Both the position numbers and the translations under genes were made by a program. 40,017 nt of DNA, from the NCBI GenBank assembly GCA_949128025.1, contig CASBRD010000156.1, positions 1 through 40,017 of the forward strand, read 5' to 3'. Positions 15,122 through 23,701 of the stretch are shown one piece after another. Source of the DNA: Oscillatoriales cyanobacterium PMM_0008. GTDB lineage: Bacteria > Cyanobacteriota > Cyanobacteriia > Cyanobacteriales > Aerosakkonemataceae. The notes below the pieces were generated by a model that had not been told where the DNA came from, made no database searches, and worked only from the letters and a program-made list of their open reading frames with translations. Position 1 is the first letter of the stretch. Each line of letters starts with the position of its first letter.

Positions 15122-17281
15122 AATTCGACGCACTATCCTATGTACTCGTCCACCTCAGTTCTGCGACGCTATACTCCACCCACCTGCACGCTGGAAATTG
15201 TGGCCAAAGGCTCACCCCTATCCCGCTGGGTTGGTCGCCCCGTGCTGAAGCGGCTACAATTTGTGCTAAGCTTCGACGATCCGCGAGTGCCAGAGGAAAA
15301 ACGAGTTACCGTTCGTGGCGACCAAACGCAGCTAGAAGCGCTCCGCGAAGTAGTTCAAGACTATGTGCAGGACTTCCTGGGACAGTCGCCCGATCGATTG
15401 AATGCGTCGTTTTTGGCACCATCGCCTAACGACCAATCCGAACTATCAGACACCAATACAGAATCGACTAACGGTTCGGGTGACACAACTGCCAAGCTAG
15501 AAATACCGCAACATCATACTCCGGGCCGTGAAGAAGGTTCAATAACATTATCATCTCATCCTTTAGACTCATCCTTTGCCGCAACTGATTCACCGGAGTT
15601 AGAACTTGGTGAAAAAGAAACTAGCGCCAACGGCACACCCATTTCCCGTCATGAAGTTACAGGAATTTACCTGCAACCAAATGGTCTGCTGTTTCACGAC
15701 CTGTTTTTAGGTTCTTTGGCTACAGAGCAGTTAGGGCCTGTTATTCACCTCAGTTTGCTGCAATTATTTGACTTGGCGACTGCGCTAGATGAATACGCAG
15801 CTGAATTGGAGATATTGCCCACCCTTAACCGCCCAGCTTTGGGCAAAACTCCGCCCTTTTGGGCTAGTATAGCTGCGATCGCTCTGGTGACCGTAGGCGT
15901 AGCAACAGCTGCTGTGAAATTGCTCGATCGAAAAACTTCTCACCCAGAAATACCCGCAACCGCAGTTAACCCACAGCCCAACCCAACCGAACAGCCACAA
16001 ATTGCTGCTGTTCCCTCACCAGGGCCAACACCGGGAGTCCCAACGCCACCCCTGTCTTCGTCCCAAACACTGCCAGCACTGCCGCCATCGGCATCTAACT
16101 TATCTCCCAGTCCCAGCGTGACCCTGCCACCGGGATCGGGCCTAGCTCCGAGTACTGGAGTGACGCCGCCAGCAGCTTCCACAATACCTCCGAGTGCTGG
16201 AGTGACGCCGCCAGTGGCTTCCACATTACCTCCGAGTGCTGGGGTGACGCCGCCAGCAGCTTCCACATTACCTCCGGGGCCTAGTGCTACTGCATCCCAA
16301 CCAGAGCAATACAAACTGCCCCTTAATTCTGCTGTACCCCAACAGGGAAACGGAGGCCCAACAGCATCCCAAAAACCACCCGATAATCGAACCGAGGTGC
16401 GGATAAATCCCTCAGAAACATTACAGCGTCAGGAGTCTACCCAACCCCAAACACCTAAACAATCTGCTGTGACCGCGCCGCCTCCCCCTAAGCCTAACCC
16501 GACCACCCCGCTTCAGGCAGCGACCTCACCAACGGCACAGCGCCAAGAGACCAGATCTGTTCCCAGTCCTAACCAATCTGCGGCTCGAATTGCTTCTGCT
16601 CCTGCGGTTGTACCAAAGTCAAGACCGACTCCTGAAGTTACACCGCCTCCCGCTCAACCAAGTTCTCGAATTACACCGCCTCCCGCTCAACCAAGTCCTC
16701 GAATTACACCGCCTCCGACCCAGGAACTTCCTCGCGTTACACCGCCTCCGACCCAGGAGCTTCCACGCATTACACCGCTTCCCACTCAAGAGTTTTCTGC
16801 GATTACACCGCCTCCTATTCAGGACTTTCCACCCATTACACCACCCCCCGCTCAGGAGTCGTCTCCTCCTGCTGTCGCTCCCACTCAAAGCGCTGATGTC
16901 AAACCGCCAGTTGCCGCTCGGACTGCTACGACCGCCCCACAGCCTACCCCCAGCAACAGTCCTACACAGGGAAGCAGCAGTACTTCCCTGTTTGATACGA
17001 TCCCGCAGGTAGCTGAAGCGAAAAGTTATTTCCAAAATCGCTGGCAACCCCCGACAAGCTTGAAACAACGTCTGGAATACAGTCTGGCGCTTAATCCTGA
17101 TGGGTCAATTCGCCAGATTATTCCTCTGGGACAAGTGGCAGAAACTTATCTCGATCGCACGGAGATGCCTTTGGTGGGTGAAACTTTCGTTTCTCCTATT
17201 GAAGGAAAACGCAGTCCCAAAATTCGGGTGGTTCTGAGTCCAGATGGCAAGGTGGATACTTTCCTGGAATCGTTGAATTGA
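15116..17281 (+). CDS. DUF4335 domain protein with proline-rich region
   Basis: The 721-residue protein has three regions. An N-terminal DUF4335 domain spans about 10-230: LRRYTPPTCTLEIVAKG, LSRWVGRPVLKRLQFVLSFD and, later, TGIYLQPNGLLFHDLFLGSL. One membrane helix follows at about 245-265 (WASIAAIALVTVGVATAAV). A ~370-residue Pro/Thr/Ser-rich region contains two sets of tandem repeats. The C-terminal ~90 residues (SYFQNRWQPPTSLKQRLEYS) form a compact domain. A long proline-rich segment after one helix suggests a protein spanning the periplasm or cell wall. The first ATG (15116) lies in a repeat; ATG 15140 gives MYSSTSVLRRYTPP and is a good alternative. Function is unknown. Confidence 0.78.
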   Translation: MTNSTHYPMYSSTSVLRRYTPPTCTLEIVAKGSPLSRWVGRPVLKRLQFVLSFDDPRVPEEKRVTVRGDQTQLEALREVVQDYVQDFLGQSPDRLNASFLAPSPNDQSELSDTNTESTNGSGDTTAKLEIPQHHTPGREEGSITLSSHPLDSSFAATDSPELELGEKETSANGTPISRHEVTGIYLQPNGLLFHDLFLGSLATEQLGPVIHLSLLQLFDLATALDEYAAELEILPTLNRPALGKTPPFWASIAAIALVTVGVATAAVKLLDRKTSHPEIPATAVNPQPNPTEQPQIAAVPSPGPTPGVPTPPLSSSQTLPALPPSASNLSPSPSVTLPPGSGLAPSTGVTPPAASTIPPSAGVTPPVASTLPPSAGVTPPAASTLPPGPSATASQPEQYKLPLNSAVPQQGNGGPTASQKPPDNRTEVRINPSETLQRQESTQPQTPKQSAVTAPPPPKPNPTTPLQAATSPTAQRQETRSVPSPNQSAARIASAPAVVPKSRPTPEVTPPPAQPSSRITPPPAQPSPRITPPPTQELPRVTPPPTQELPRITPLPTQEFSAITPPPIQDFPPITPPPAQESSPPAVAPTQSADVKPPVAARTATTAPQPTPSNSPTQGSSSTSLFDTIPQVAEAKSYFQNRWQPPTSLKQRLEYSLALNPDGSIRQIIPLGQVAETYLDRTEMPLVGETFVSPIEGKRSPKIRVVLSPDGKVDTFLESLN
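16146..16271 (+). repeat. Three 42-bp coding repeats
   Basis: Units at 16146-16187, 16188-16229 and 16230-16271 each encode a PSAGVTPPAASTLP-like 14-residue unit. They are nearly identical at DNA level, which implies recent duplication or ongoing gene conversion within the DUF4335 gene. Confidence 0.8.
16634..16864 (+). repeat. Seven 33-bp coding repeats
   Basis: Seven units encode variants of the 11-residue motif RITPPPTQELP. They are more diverged from each other than the 42-bp set. The regular spacing of ITPPP suggests an extended polyproline-like rod. Confidence 0.75.
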
Positions 17282-17476
17282 GGATTGGGAATCTGCCAAC
17301 TGCTGTGTGTTGCTTTTGACTACGCTCATACCCAGATTTGACAGCACTTAAACCAATAAAATCAGTAAATCCTTTTCTAAATTAAGGAAATTAATTATTT
17401 TGTCTCAATGTGTTATTGGTAACAAGCATTTTTGAAAAGTCCTCAATAGCGATCGCTATTGTCGATCCCTGTACAA

Positions 17477-17782
17477 CTATACGGTCAATGCCTCAAGGTT
17501 TGCTTTTTTAGGGGTAGGGGTGCAGACACTCTCTGGCGCAGAAACCTCTAGCTCAGAACCCTCTAATGGCAGCGCTTCCTGTAACATGAGCATTTCCTTA
17601 TGCCAAATCAGTACCTCTTCGATACCTTCTTGGGAAGGTGCAAATGGTGGAAGCGCTAGAGAACACGCCTTCCAACTGCCGCGAACGGTCACGCCTAGCT
17701 GTTGGCAATTACCGCCGCGCCTTCCCTCCGGCGTGTAGTACCGACAAGACCGACAGGCTGAAGCTACAGGATTTATCGTCAT
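17477..17782 (-). CDS. Small four-cysteine protein of unknown function
   Basis: The 101-residue product begins MTINPVASACRSCRYYTPEG, followed by RRGGNCQQLGVTVRGSWKAC and SLALPPF. The four Cys (10, 13, 26, 40) have a CxxC-x12-C-x13-C layout that could bind zinc or an iron-sulfur cluster. The C-terminal half is acidic and low in complexity. I recall similar short proteins in cyanobacteria but cannot name a family. It is transcribed alone, convergent with the DUF4335 gene and 750 bp from the TnpB gene. Confidence 0.65.
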   Translation of the reverse strand: MTINPVASACRSCRYYTPEGRRGGNCQQLGVTVRGSWKACSLALPPFAPSQEGIEEVLIWHKEMLMLQEALPLEGSELEVSAPESVCTPTPKKANLEALTV

Positions 17783-18531
17783 GAAACCTCTTTACCTTTT
17801 AGGGTTTACTTTGGGTGCATAAGTTTTTTGAGTCTTCTTTTATATTTATGCCAAATTACTCAGCCACTATATAAGGCTATAACGCATGAACCGTAAGGGT
17901 TATAGCGATCCCGAACCAAAATAAATTTTATATTTATTTCATATTTACGTTAAGAAAACGATACATTAAGGCGAAATAACTATACTGATTTCTATAAAAA
18001 CTCAATTGGGATCAAGGGAAACATTAACTGGCCTTCTGGGAACATAAGCTAGATAGTCCCCAAAAATGAGGAATAAAAAGAAATCCGATCGTCAGGTAGA
18101 GTACAATGGTATGTTTTGCTATAGCCACAGTCACATAGGCCAGGACAGTATAGAGCTATTCCCCGCAAGGAAGCCACTGTGTTTGTCCTGGGCACGGCTT
18201 CCGTTGCACTCAGCACTTTGGGCTCTTTCGGAGTTGTTATACTTTTGTTCATATAAGAAGAACATTTTTATTTCTTTTCTCCTCTGCCCCTCTGCCCCTT
18301 TCAAGCTAAAAAGTAAAAAAAAGCAAACCTTCTCTTAAAGCTATTTCGTTTTTACCTAGAATTTCGGATGAATGCCCCCGCTACATTTCACCTCAAAAAA
18401 AAGAAGTTGGAAATTAGCGCAAGATGAAATCCGACCAACTAATAAAGGACGAGCATCGATATTAGTTTAATCCTAGCAACTGGGAGTAACCTGTGTTAAA
18501 ATAAGATGGTTGCCAGGTCGAGGGTAAACAA
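17783..18531. other. Long non-coding gap before the TnpB gene
   Basis: No convincing gene is seen in these 749 bp. GCTATAAC (17876-17883) and GTTATAGC (17899-17906) form an inverted repeat. Positions 18231-18300 carry a segment that recurs at 22333-22410. The last ~170 bp should include the left end of the IS605-type element carrying tnpB; CTAGCAACTGGGAG and GGTTGCCAGG near 18473-18519 face each other as an imperfect inverted repeat. The exact left end cannot be fixed by eye. Confidence 0.5.
18231..18300 (+). repeat. Dispersed repeat, copy A
   Basis: GAGTTGTTATACTTTTGTTC, then AAGAACATTTTTATT, then TTTTCTCCTCTGCCCCTCTG. The same order occurs at 22333-22410 with few changes. It contains a GTTC..GAAC inverted repeat followed by T-rich sequence, like a mobile terminator-type hairpin. 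Confidence 0.65.
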
Positions 18532-19818
18532 GTGTTAGTCGTTGAAGCTAAGTTAAAAAACGGAACTCCAGCTCAATACTCTAGGCTTGATGATGCCATG
18601 AGAACCGCACAGTTTGTCAGAAACAAATGTGTTAAGTATTGGCTAGAGAACAAAGGTACCACAAGGAATGACCTACAAAAACTTTGTGCCGTTTTAGCTA
18701 AAGACTCCACAACACCTTGGGTAAACAAACTTAACTCTCAAGCACGTCAATCGAGTGCCGAGCGGGCATGGCAGGCAATTTCCAGGTTTTATGCTAACTG
18801 TCGTAATCCATCTATCAAGAAGAAAGGTTTCCCTAAATTCAAGAAGCATACAAGGTCAGTTGAATACAAATCAACTGGCTACAAATTATCGGATGAGAGA
18901 AGACAGATTACCTTTATTGATGGATTTAAAGCCGGAACATTTGACCTTTGGTGTAGCCAAAAAACTCTAGTCTATTATTCAGAACAGCAAATAAAGCGGG
19001 TAAGAGTAGTGAGACGTGCAGATGGCTACTACTGCCAGTTTTTGATTGACTATGAAAGAGAGGATTTGCATGAGTTTACAGGTAACGTAGTCGGAATAGA
19101 CTTAGGATTAAAAGAGTTTTATACAGACTCTAATGGGAATACAGTAGAAAACCCTCGTTACTTAAGAAAATCAGAAAAGCGCTTAAAGAAGGCGCAAAGT
19201 CGGTTATCTAAGCGTTACATAAAAAGCCAGAAGCAGTCGAACAACTATCATAAACAAAGGCAAAAAGTAGCTAACCTGCACCTAAAAGTATCTCGGCAAC
19301 GTAAAGACAAAGCAATTAAAGATGCTTTGGCGTTAGTCCAATCTAATGATTTGGTAGTCTATGAGGCTTTAAAGGTATCAAACATGGTTAAAAACCATAA
19401 GTTAGCTAAAAGTATTAGTGATGCTTCCTGGTATCAATTTACCCAATGGGTAAATTACTTTGCCAAGATACATAAGATAGTTTGTATTGCTGTACCACCA
19501 CATTTCACGACTATTGATTGTTCGGTTTGTGGGACAAAAGTCTCAAAGACATTGAGTACCAGAACTCACCAATGTCCTAGCTGTAAAATAGTTCTAGATC
19601 GTGACTATAACGCGGCAATTAATATTCTCAAAAAAGGGTTGTCATATTTGAGAAGATATCTCAACGGTACTGTAGGGCATACAGGAACCGACCCGAACGA
19701 CTGGGGAGAGTCCGGCCTCTGGATTTTTAATAGAGATATTGAAGATTTAAGTGGTCTCGTTGAACCAGTAATCTCAGATAATGACTCTGGGAGAATCCCC
19801 CGTCACAGCAATGCTTGA
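18532..19818 (+). mobile_element. tnpB: TnpB family RNA-guided nuclease of an IS605-type element
   Basis: The 428-residue product starts at GTG 18532 (MLVVEAKLKNGTPAQY). All catalytic parts are present: RuvC-I Asp190 in VVGIDLGLKEF, RuvC-II Glu278 in LVVYEALKVSNM, a zinc finger with Cys330/333/348/351, and RuvC-III Asp358 in DRDYNAAINIL. TnpB proteins use an RNA made from the element's 3' end to cut DNA at donor sites, helping the element persist. No tnpA transposase gene is nearby, so this copy depends on a transposase in trans. The likely right end is the hairpin CCCCC...GGGGG near 19798-19823 with the tail AGTATGTCAA ending at 19834. Confidence 0.92.
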
Positions 19819-19834
19819 AGGGGGAGTATGTCAA
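19660..19834 (+). ncRNA. Predicted guide (omega/reRNA) region at the tnpB 3' end
   Basis: By analogy with characterised TnpB elements, the guide RNA scaffold covers the last part of tnpB and the right end. Here the sequence ends in a hairpin made by CCCCC and GGGGG around GTCACAGCAATGCTTGAA, followed by AGTATGTCAA. The guide would start around 19835, inside the leader of the next gene. The 5' limit is a guess; nothing but position and the hairpin supports this call. Confidence 0.45.
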
Positions 19835-19869
19835 TTTTCACTGACCAGCATTAGCTTAGGAGTGCGATC

Positions 19870-21246
19870 GTGAGTCAACTTTCCCCCGCCCAGCCAAGAG
19901 TGCAATCATCCCCAACCCAGCCTTATTCGCCCGCCCTGCAAGCTGTTCTGAGCAGCCTGGATGTGCAGTTGGAGGAAGAATTAGCCCGATATCGGCGTCA
20001 ACGCCCTGCCAAAACAGTTCCACCGCGTGCTTCTGGGCGTCCCCAAATTCAAAAAACTTTGGATCTGATCTCTGTGCGAGCTACTGGCGGCAGAACTGGG
20101 CCGCAAACTGCTGCTGTGACGGTGCCAGAGAGCCTACCAGCAGCTATTACCAACAAAAATGCTTTTGGAGAAAGTGAGGCTGAGAACCGCGAAGTGGAAG
20201 CCCCAAATGCGGCTTTAGGAACGCCGGATCTTTCTGTTGATGAGAACCCAATCGCTCACATGGAAAATCCCCCTGGTTTGACTAGATCTGAAGGGGGTTT
20301 GGTGAATCGGGCTGCTTCTGGGATACAGCCAAATGAGTATCTGCCATTAGAGTCAGCACAGCTAAAAGAGCTGACACAGGAAAAAGCTGCCGCCCAATCA
20401 GAACGCAGTTTTGCGGACAGCCTGCTGACCCCCTTGGGGATTGGCTCAATGCTGCTGTTGTTGCTCTCTAGTGCGACTTTGGGCTATATAGCAATGAATC
20501 CGTCTAGCCTCAGCCACCTGCCTCTGGGGCGACTGTTTGCATCTAAGACGGCGACGGTAGCCAAAAATCCGCAAAAAACTCCAGCCGTTGGAGAGGATAA
20601 AGGTGGAGAAAATTCCATTCCTAATTCACCCAATCTGGCTGACCAAGAATTTGTGAAACTGAATTTAAGAAGTTTAAGTACACTAAAGCCTAAAAATACG
20701 CCAAAAGCTCCACCTTTACCAACGATCGGTACTCAAGTGCCTGTAAATCCCCCAGCGCCGTTACCGCGTCCGGTGGGTTCTCCTGTGCCTCTGGATTTAC
20801 CGGCGGCACTCTTACCGCCGTCACTTCAATCAGGTGTGTTGCCCCAGATTGGCGATCGGTCTCCCGCTCTTTTGCCTGCGCCAGCTGGAACTACCAAACA
20901 GCCGAATGTTCCTGGGCAGCAAGCTGCTGGGAGTAAGCCGATCGAAGGAACGGCTCGGTTTGCACCGCGTGGGGCGAGCGATCGGGGACAAGCTGCTGCC
21001 ACCAAACAACCTCCAGCAAAGGCTAAAGCTGCATCGGCAAAGGATAATAAATTCTTGGTTGTGACGGCGTACAGTGGCTCAAGCTCTCTGGCACAAGTGC
21101 GGAAGGTGACATCAGATGCCTATGTACGTCGCTTACCGCAAGGCAACCGCATCCAAGTGGCTTCATTCTCCTTGGAGTCGGAGGCTCAAAAAAAGGTTCG
21201 GGATTTGCGAAAACAGGGCATATCGGCTGAGATATATCGCCGGTGA
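19870..21246 (+). CDS. Membrane-anchored protein with C-terminal SPOR-like domain
   Basis: The 458-residue product starts at GTG 19870. Residues 1-185 are a low-complexity cytoplasmic part with a helical segment (ALQAVLSSLDVQLEEELARY). One membrane helix lies at about 190-212 (GIGSMLLLLLSSATLGYIAM). A Pro/Ala-rich linker follows to about 385. The C-terminal ~65 residues (KFLVVTAYSGSSSLAQVRKV, GNRIQVASFSLESEAQKKVR and DLRKQGISAEIYRR) have the SPOR pattern, a domain that binds denuded peptidoglycan at division septa. A role in cell division or envelope maintenance is inferred. The right end of the TnpB element lies only ~35 bp upstream, so its promoter may lie inside the element. Confidence 0.7.
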   Translation: MSQLSPAQPRVQSSPTQPYSPALQAVLSSLDVQLEEELARYRRQRPAKTVPPRASGRPQIQKTLDLISVRATGGRTGPQTAAVTVPESLPAAITNKNAFGESEAENREVEAPNAALGTPDLSVDENPIAHMENPPGLTRSEGGLVNRAASGIQPNEYLPLESAQLKELTQEKAAAQSERSFADSLLTPLGIGSMLLLLLSSATLGYIAMNPSSLSHLPLGRLFASKTATVAKNPQKTPAVGEDKGGENSIPNSPNLADQEFVKLNLRSLSTLKPKNTPKAPPLPTIGTQVPVNPPAPLPRPVGSPVPLDLPAALLPPSLQSGVLPQIGDRSPALLPAPAGTTKQPNVPGQQAAGSKPIEGTARFAPRGASDRGQAAATKQPPAKAKAASAKDNKFLVVTAYSGSSSLAQVRKVTSDAYVRRLPQGNRIQVASFSLESEAQKKVRDLRKQGISAEIYRR

Positions 21247-21255
21247 CATCCTCGT

Positions 21256-21296
21256 GCGCCATAATCTACGCGCTGCGTGCGCGTAGATTATGGCGC
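21256..21296. terminator. Perfect 17-bp inverted repeat
   Basis: GCGCCATAATCTACGCG (21256-21272) is exactly complementary to 21280-21296 with a 7-base loop. It starts 10 bases after the stop of the SPOR-like gene, and a small minus-strand frame ends 14 bases to its right. The position fits a bidirectional terminator, but there is no T-run, so a mobile palindromic repeat is equally possible. Confidence 0.5.
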
Positions 21297-21309
21297 TGGG
21301 TCAAGTCAA

Positions 21310-21474
21310 TTATTTCTGGGCAAGAAGCGCATAGATTTCCCGTTTAACTTGCTCTAAAAGCTCACGCACCCGATTTATTCGCTCTGTGTCGCCACTTCGA
21401 GCCACCTGCACCACAAGAGAAGCTAACTCTCTCGCCACATTCCTCAACTCGATAAACTCTTGGGGTTTGCCTAT
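21310..21474 (-). CDS. Small helical protein, start codon unclear
   Basis: Reading the minus strand from 21474 gives 54 codons to a TAA at 21310-21312. They encode IGKPQEFIELRNVARELASL, then a VARSGDTERINRVRELLEQV segment and an ending in YALLAQK. The composition looks like a real amphipathic helical protein, not random frame. No ATG exists in this frame after the preceding stop. TTG at 21445-21447 with an upstream AAGAG could start a 45-residue product, otherwise the true start has been lost. I recognise no family. It lies between the palindrome and pspA, in opposite orientation. Confidence 0.4.
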   Translation of the reverse strand: MGKPQEFIELRNVARELASLVVQVARSGDTERINRVRELLEQVKREIYALLAQK

Positions 21475-21597
21475 GGGCGCGATACGATGAGGTTAGTATT
21501 GCAGCTAAACCTGTGGCAGCTGAATTTCTGGTCTTGAGGATGGTTGCAGCCCTGGTAGCCTTTCGACTTTTAAGCGCCAATAGTGAGGAGAGTCGGT

Positions 21598-22275
21598 ATG
21601 GGACTTATTGACCGTATCCTGCGGGTAATTCGCGCCAACATTAATAATTTAATCGGTGAGGCGGAAGATCCGGAAAAGATTCTGGAACAGACAGTGCTGG
21701 ATATGCAGGAAGATTTGATTCAGTTGCGGCAGGCTGTAGCTGGTGCGATCGCAACCAAAAAACGCACCGAACGAGATGTCAGCAACGCCCAGTCTAATGC
21801 TGCTTCTTGGTATAGCCGCGCTCAACTGGCTTTGCAAAAAGGCGATGACAATCTGGCGCGGGAAGCTCTAAAGAGACGAAAATCTTACCAGGAAACCGCA
21901 TCTGCAATGCAGGCTCAGCTGGAAATGCAAAACACGGTTATTAATAAGCTTAAGCAAGACTTAAAGACTGTAGAGAGCAAAATTGGGGAGGCAAAAACTA
22001 AAAAAGATCTGTATATCGCCCGTGCGCGCTCTGCACAAGCATCTCAGAAACTTAATGAGATGATGGGGCAATTTAACCCTAGCGGTTCTGTGAGCGTATT
22101 TGAGAGAATGGAGGAGAAAGTCCTGCAACTGGAAGCTCAATCGGAGGCTTTAGCGAGTCTGGGAACGAATGACCTGGAAAAGAAATTTGCGGCTTTGGAA
22201 GGGGGGAGCGAGATCGATCGGGAGTTGGAGGCGATGAAGGCAAAAATGCTTAGTGGTAACAATCCGCCCTCGTAG
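21598..22275 (+). CDS. pspA: PspA/IM30 family protein (short paralogue)
   Basis: The 225-residue product starts MGLIDRILRVIRANINNLIG and continues EDPEKILEQTVLDMQEDLIQ, the family signature. It is almost entirely coiled coil (about 25-185), with the N-terminal amphipathic helix that binds membranes. It ends near residue 225 without the C-terminal extension of Vipp1, so it is the PspA-like member of the ESCRT-III-related superfamily, which stabilises stressed membranes. I chose ATG 21598, preceded by GAGGAG, over an in-frame ATG five codons upstream. A paralogue with extension follows 448 bp downstream; the pair looks like an old tandem duplication. Confidence 0.88.
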   Translation: MGLIDRILRVIRANINNLIGEAEDPEKILEQTVLDMQEDLIQLRQAVAGAIATKKRTERDVSNAQSNAASWYSRAQLALQKGDDNLAREALKRRKSYQETASAMQAQLEMQNTVINKLKQDLKTVESKIGEAKTKKDLYIARARSAQASQKLNEMMGQFNPSGSVSVFERMEEKVLQLEAQSEALASLGTNDLEKKFAALEGGSEIDRELEAMKAKMLSGNNPPS

Positions 22276-22723
22276 CCGTCGAGTCAGTCATCTGGTGGCA
22301 AAAAAGCCCAAATCTAGTTAAAAGGGATCTTTTGAAGTTGTTATGCTTTTGTTCGTAAAAAGAACATTTTTATTCCTTTTTTGCTCTCTTTTCTCCTCTG
22401 CCCCTCTGCCCCTCTGCCCCTCTGCTCTCCTCTGCTCTGCCCCTCTGCCCTTCTGCCCTTCTGCTATAGCATAGTAAGCAAGGAAGGTAAGTGCCGATCG
22501 AGCTAGAAGTTTCTACACTGGATGATAGGGAATCATATTTTCAATCGCTCGATCGAGGTTGTGTTATTCCCTGGAGGTAGCCTCCTACACTTGAAATTAT
22601 ATGGATGATGGTTTCAGGCTAACCAATGGAGCATATAGTTAACTGAATTCAGCAGCAAGTAGGCTCTGGCCCGTCACCTGCCTTTCATCCGACCTTGTAC
22701 ACCCCAAAAGGAAAAACAAAGTT
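22276..22723. other. Gap between pspA and vipp1
   Basis: The 448-bp gap has no gene. It carries the second copy of the dispersed repeat at 22333-22410, running into a CCCCTCTG-type microsatellite up to about 22463. GGAGGTAGCCTCC at 22573-22585 is a short hairpin. The last ~150 bp should hold a separate vipp1 promoter. Confidence 0.5.
22333..22463 (+). repeat. Dispersed repeat, copy B, with CCCCTCTG microsatellite
   Basis: GAAGTTGTTATGCTTTTGTT, AAAGAACATTTTTATT and TTTTCTCCTCTGCCCCTCTG match 18231-18300 in order. Here the CCCCTCTG unit is expanded to about eight degenerate copies. Confidence 0.7.
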
Positions 22724-23533
22724 ATGGGATTGTTTGACCGCATTAGCCGAGTACTCCGGGCCAATCTGAACGATGTTGTCAGTAAGGCTGAAGACCCGGA
22801 AAAAATTCTAGAACAGTCGATTATTGATATGCAGGAAGACTTGGTGCAGCTGCGCCAAGCAGTGGCTCAGGCGATCGCTACTCAGAAACGCACTCAGCAA
22901 CAGTACAATCAAGCTCAATCAGAGGCGAACAATTGGCAAAGCCGCGCTCAACTGGCTCTCCAAAAGGGAGATGAGAATCTGGCCAAGGAAGCGCTGGTGC
23001 GGAAAAAAGCTCAAGCTGATACGGCGGGTGCGCTCAAAACAACTTTGGACACCCAAACTACCCAGGTGGATGCGCTCAAGCGCAACTTGATTGGTCTGGA
23101 AAGTAAAATTTCCGAAGCTAAGACTAAGAAGGATATGCTGAAGGCGCGGATCTCAGCGGCTAAGGCTAACGAACAACTGCAAAATGCGGTTGGTCGGATG
23201 GGCACTAGCAGCGCGATGGGTGCCTTTGAGCGGATGGAAGAAAAGGTTTTGATGATGGAAGCCCGCGCCCAGTCGGCGCAAGAGTTGACTGGGAATAATC
23301 TGGAACAGCAATTTGCTGCTCTGGAAGGTAGTAGCGATGTTGATGATGAGTTGATGGCGATGAAAGCTCAACTGGCTGGTTCTTCTCCGAACCAAGCTGC
23401 GCTACCCGGTTCTGCACAAAACACTACTTCCTCTTCTTCTACTTCTACCCCGTCTTCTACCCCGTCCTCGTCATCTGGTTCGGCTGTAGACAAGGATTTG
23501 GAAGAATTGCGAAAGCAGATGGATCGACTATAA
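22724..23533 (+). CDS. vipp1: Vipp1/IM30, membrane-remodelling protein of thylakoids
   Basis: Vipp1 forms ESCRT-III-like rings and rods on thylakoid and plasma membranes and is needed for thylakoid biogenesis and repair. The 269-residue product starts MGLFDRISRVLRANLNDVVS with the family motif EDPEKILEQSIIDMQEDLVQ. The PspA core extends to about 220. A Ser/Thr/Pro-rich linker (about 224-252) and a terminal helix KDLEELRKQMDRL follow; this extension separates Vipp1 from PspA. The ATG at 22724 has AAAAGGAAAAAC upstream. Its neighbour pspA is the closest paralogue in the window. Confidence 0.9.
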   Translation: MGLFDRISRVLRANLNDVVSKAEDPEKILEQSIIDMQEDLVQLRQAVAQAIATQKRTQQQYNQAQSEANNWQSRAQLALQKGDENLAKEALVRKKAQADTAGALKTTLDTQTTQVDALKRNLIGLESKISEAKTKKDMLKARISAAKANEQLQNAVGRMGTSSAMGAFERMEEKVLMMEARAQSAQELTGNNLEQQFAALEGSSDVDDELMAMKAQLAGSSPNQAALPGSAQNTTSSSSTSTPSSTPSSSSGSAVDKDLEELRKQMDRL

Positions 23534-23701
23534 GTTACGATCGCGGACTTGAGAAATATCAGTCTGGATAATTGGCTCTAAACTTCTAGTCTTGACTGGG
23601 TTTAGAGTCAACCTCCAGGCTGTATTTTTTGGGCTGGAGATGATTGCAGGTGAAATTCCGTTAAGATCGCAAAAAGGATTGACTTACTCGCTACCTGCCT
23701 T

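Noticed and set aside
16590-17068. Leu/His/Arg- or Arg/Cys-rich frames overlapping the DUF4335 repeats
   Set aside because: They are shadows of the 33-bp proline repeats in other frames or on the other strand.
18049-18338. Open frames on both strands in the gap before tnpB
   Set aside because: Both are of unnatural composition, overlap each other, include a dispersed repeat and lack ribosome-binding sites; the segment is better seen as non-coding.
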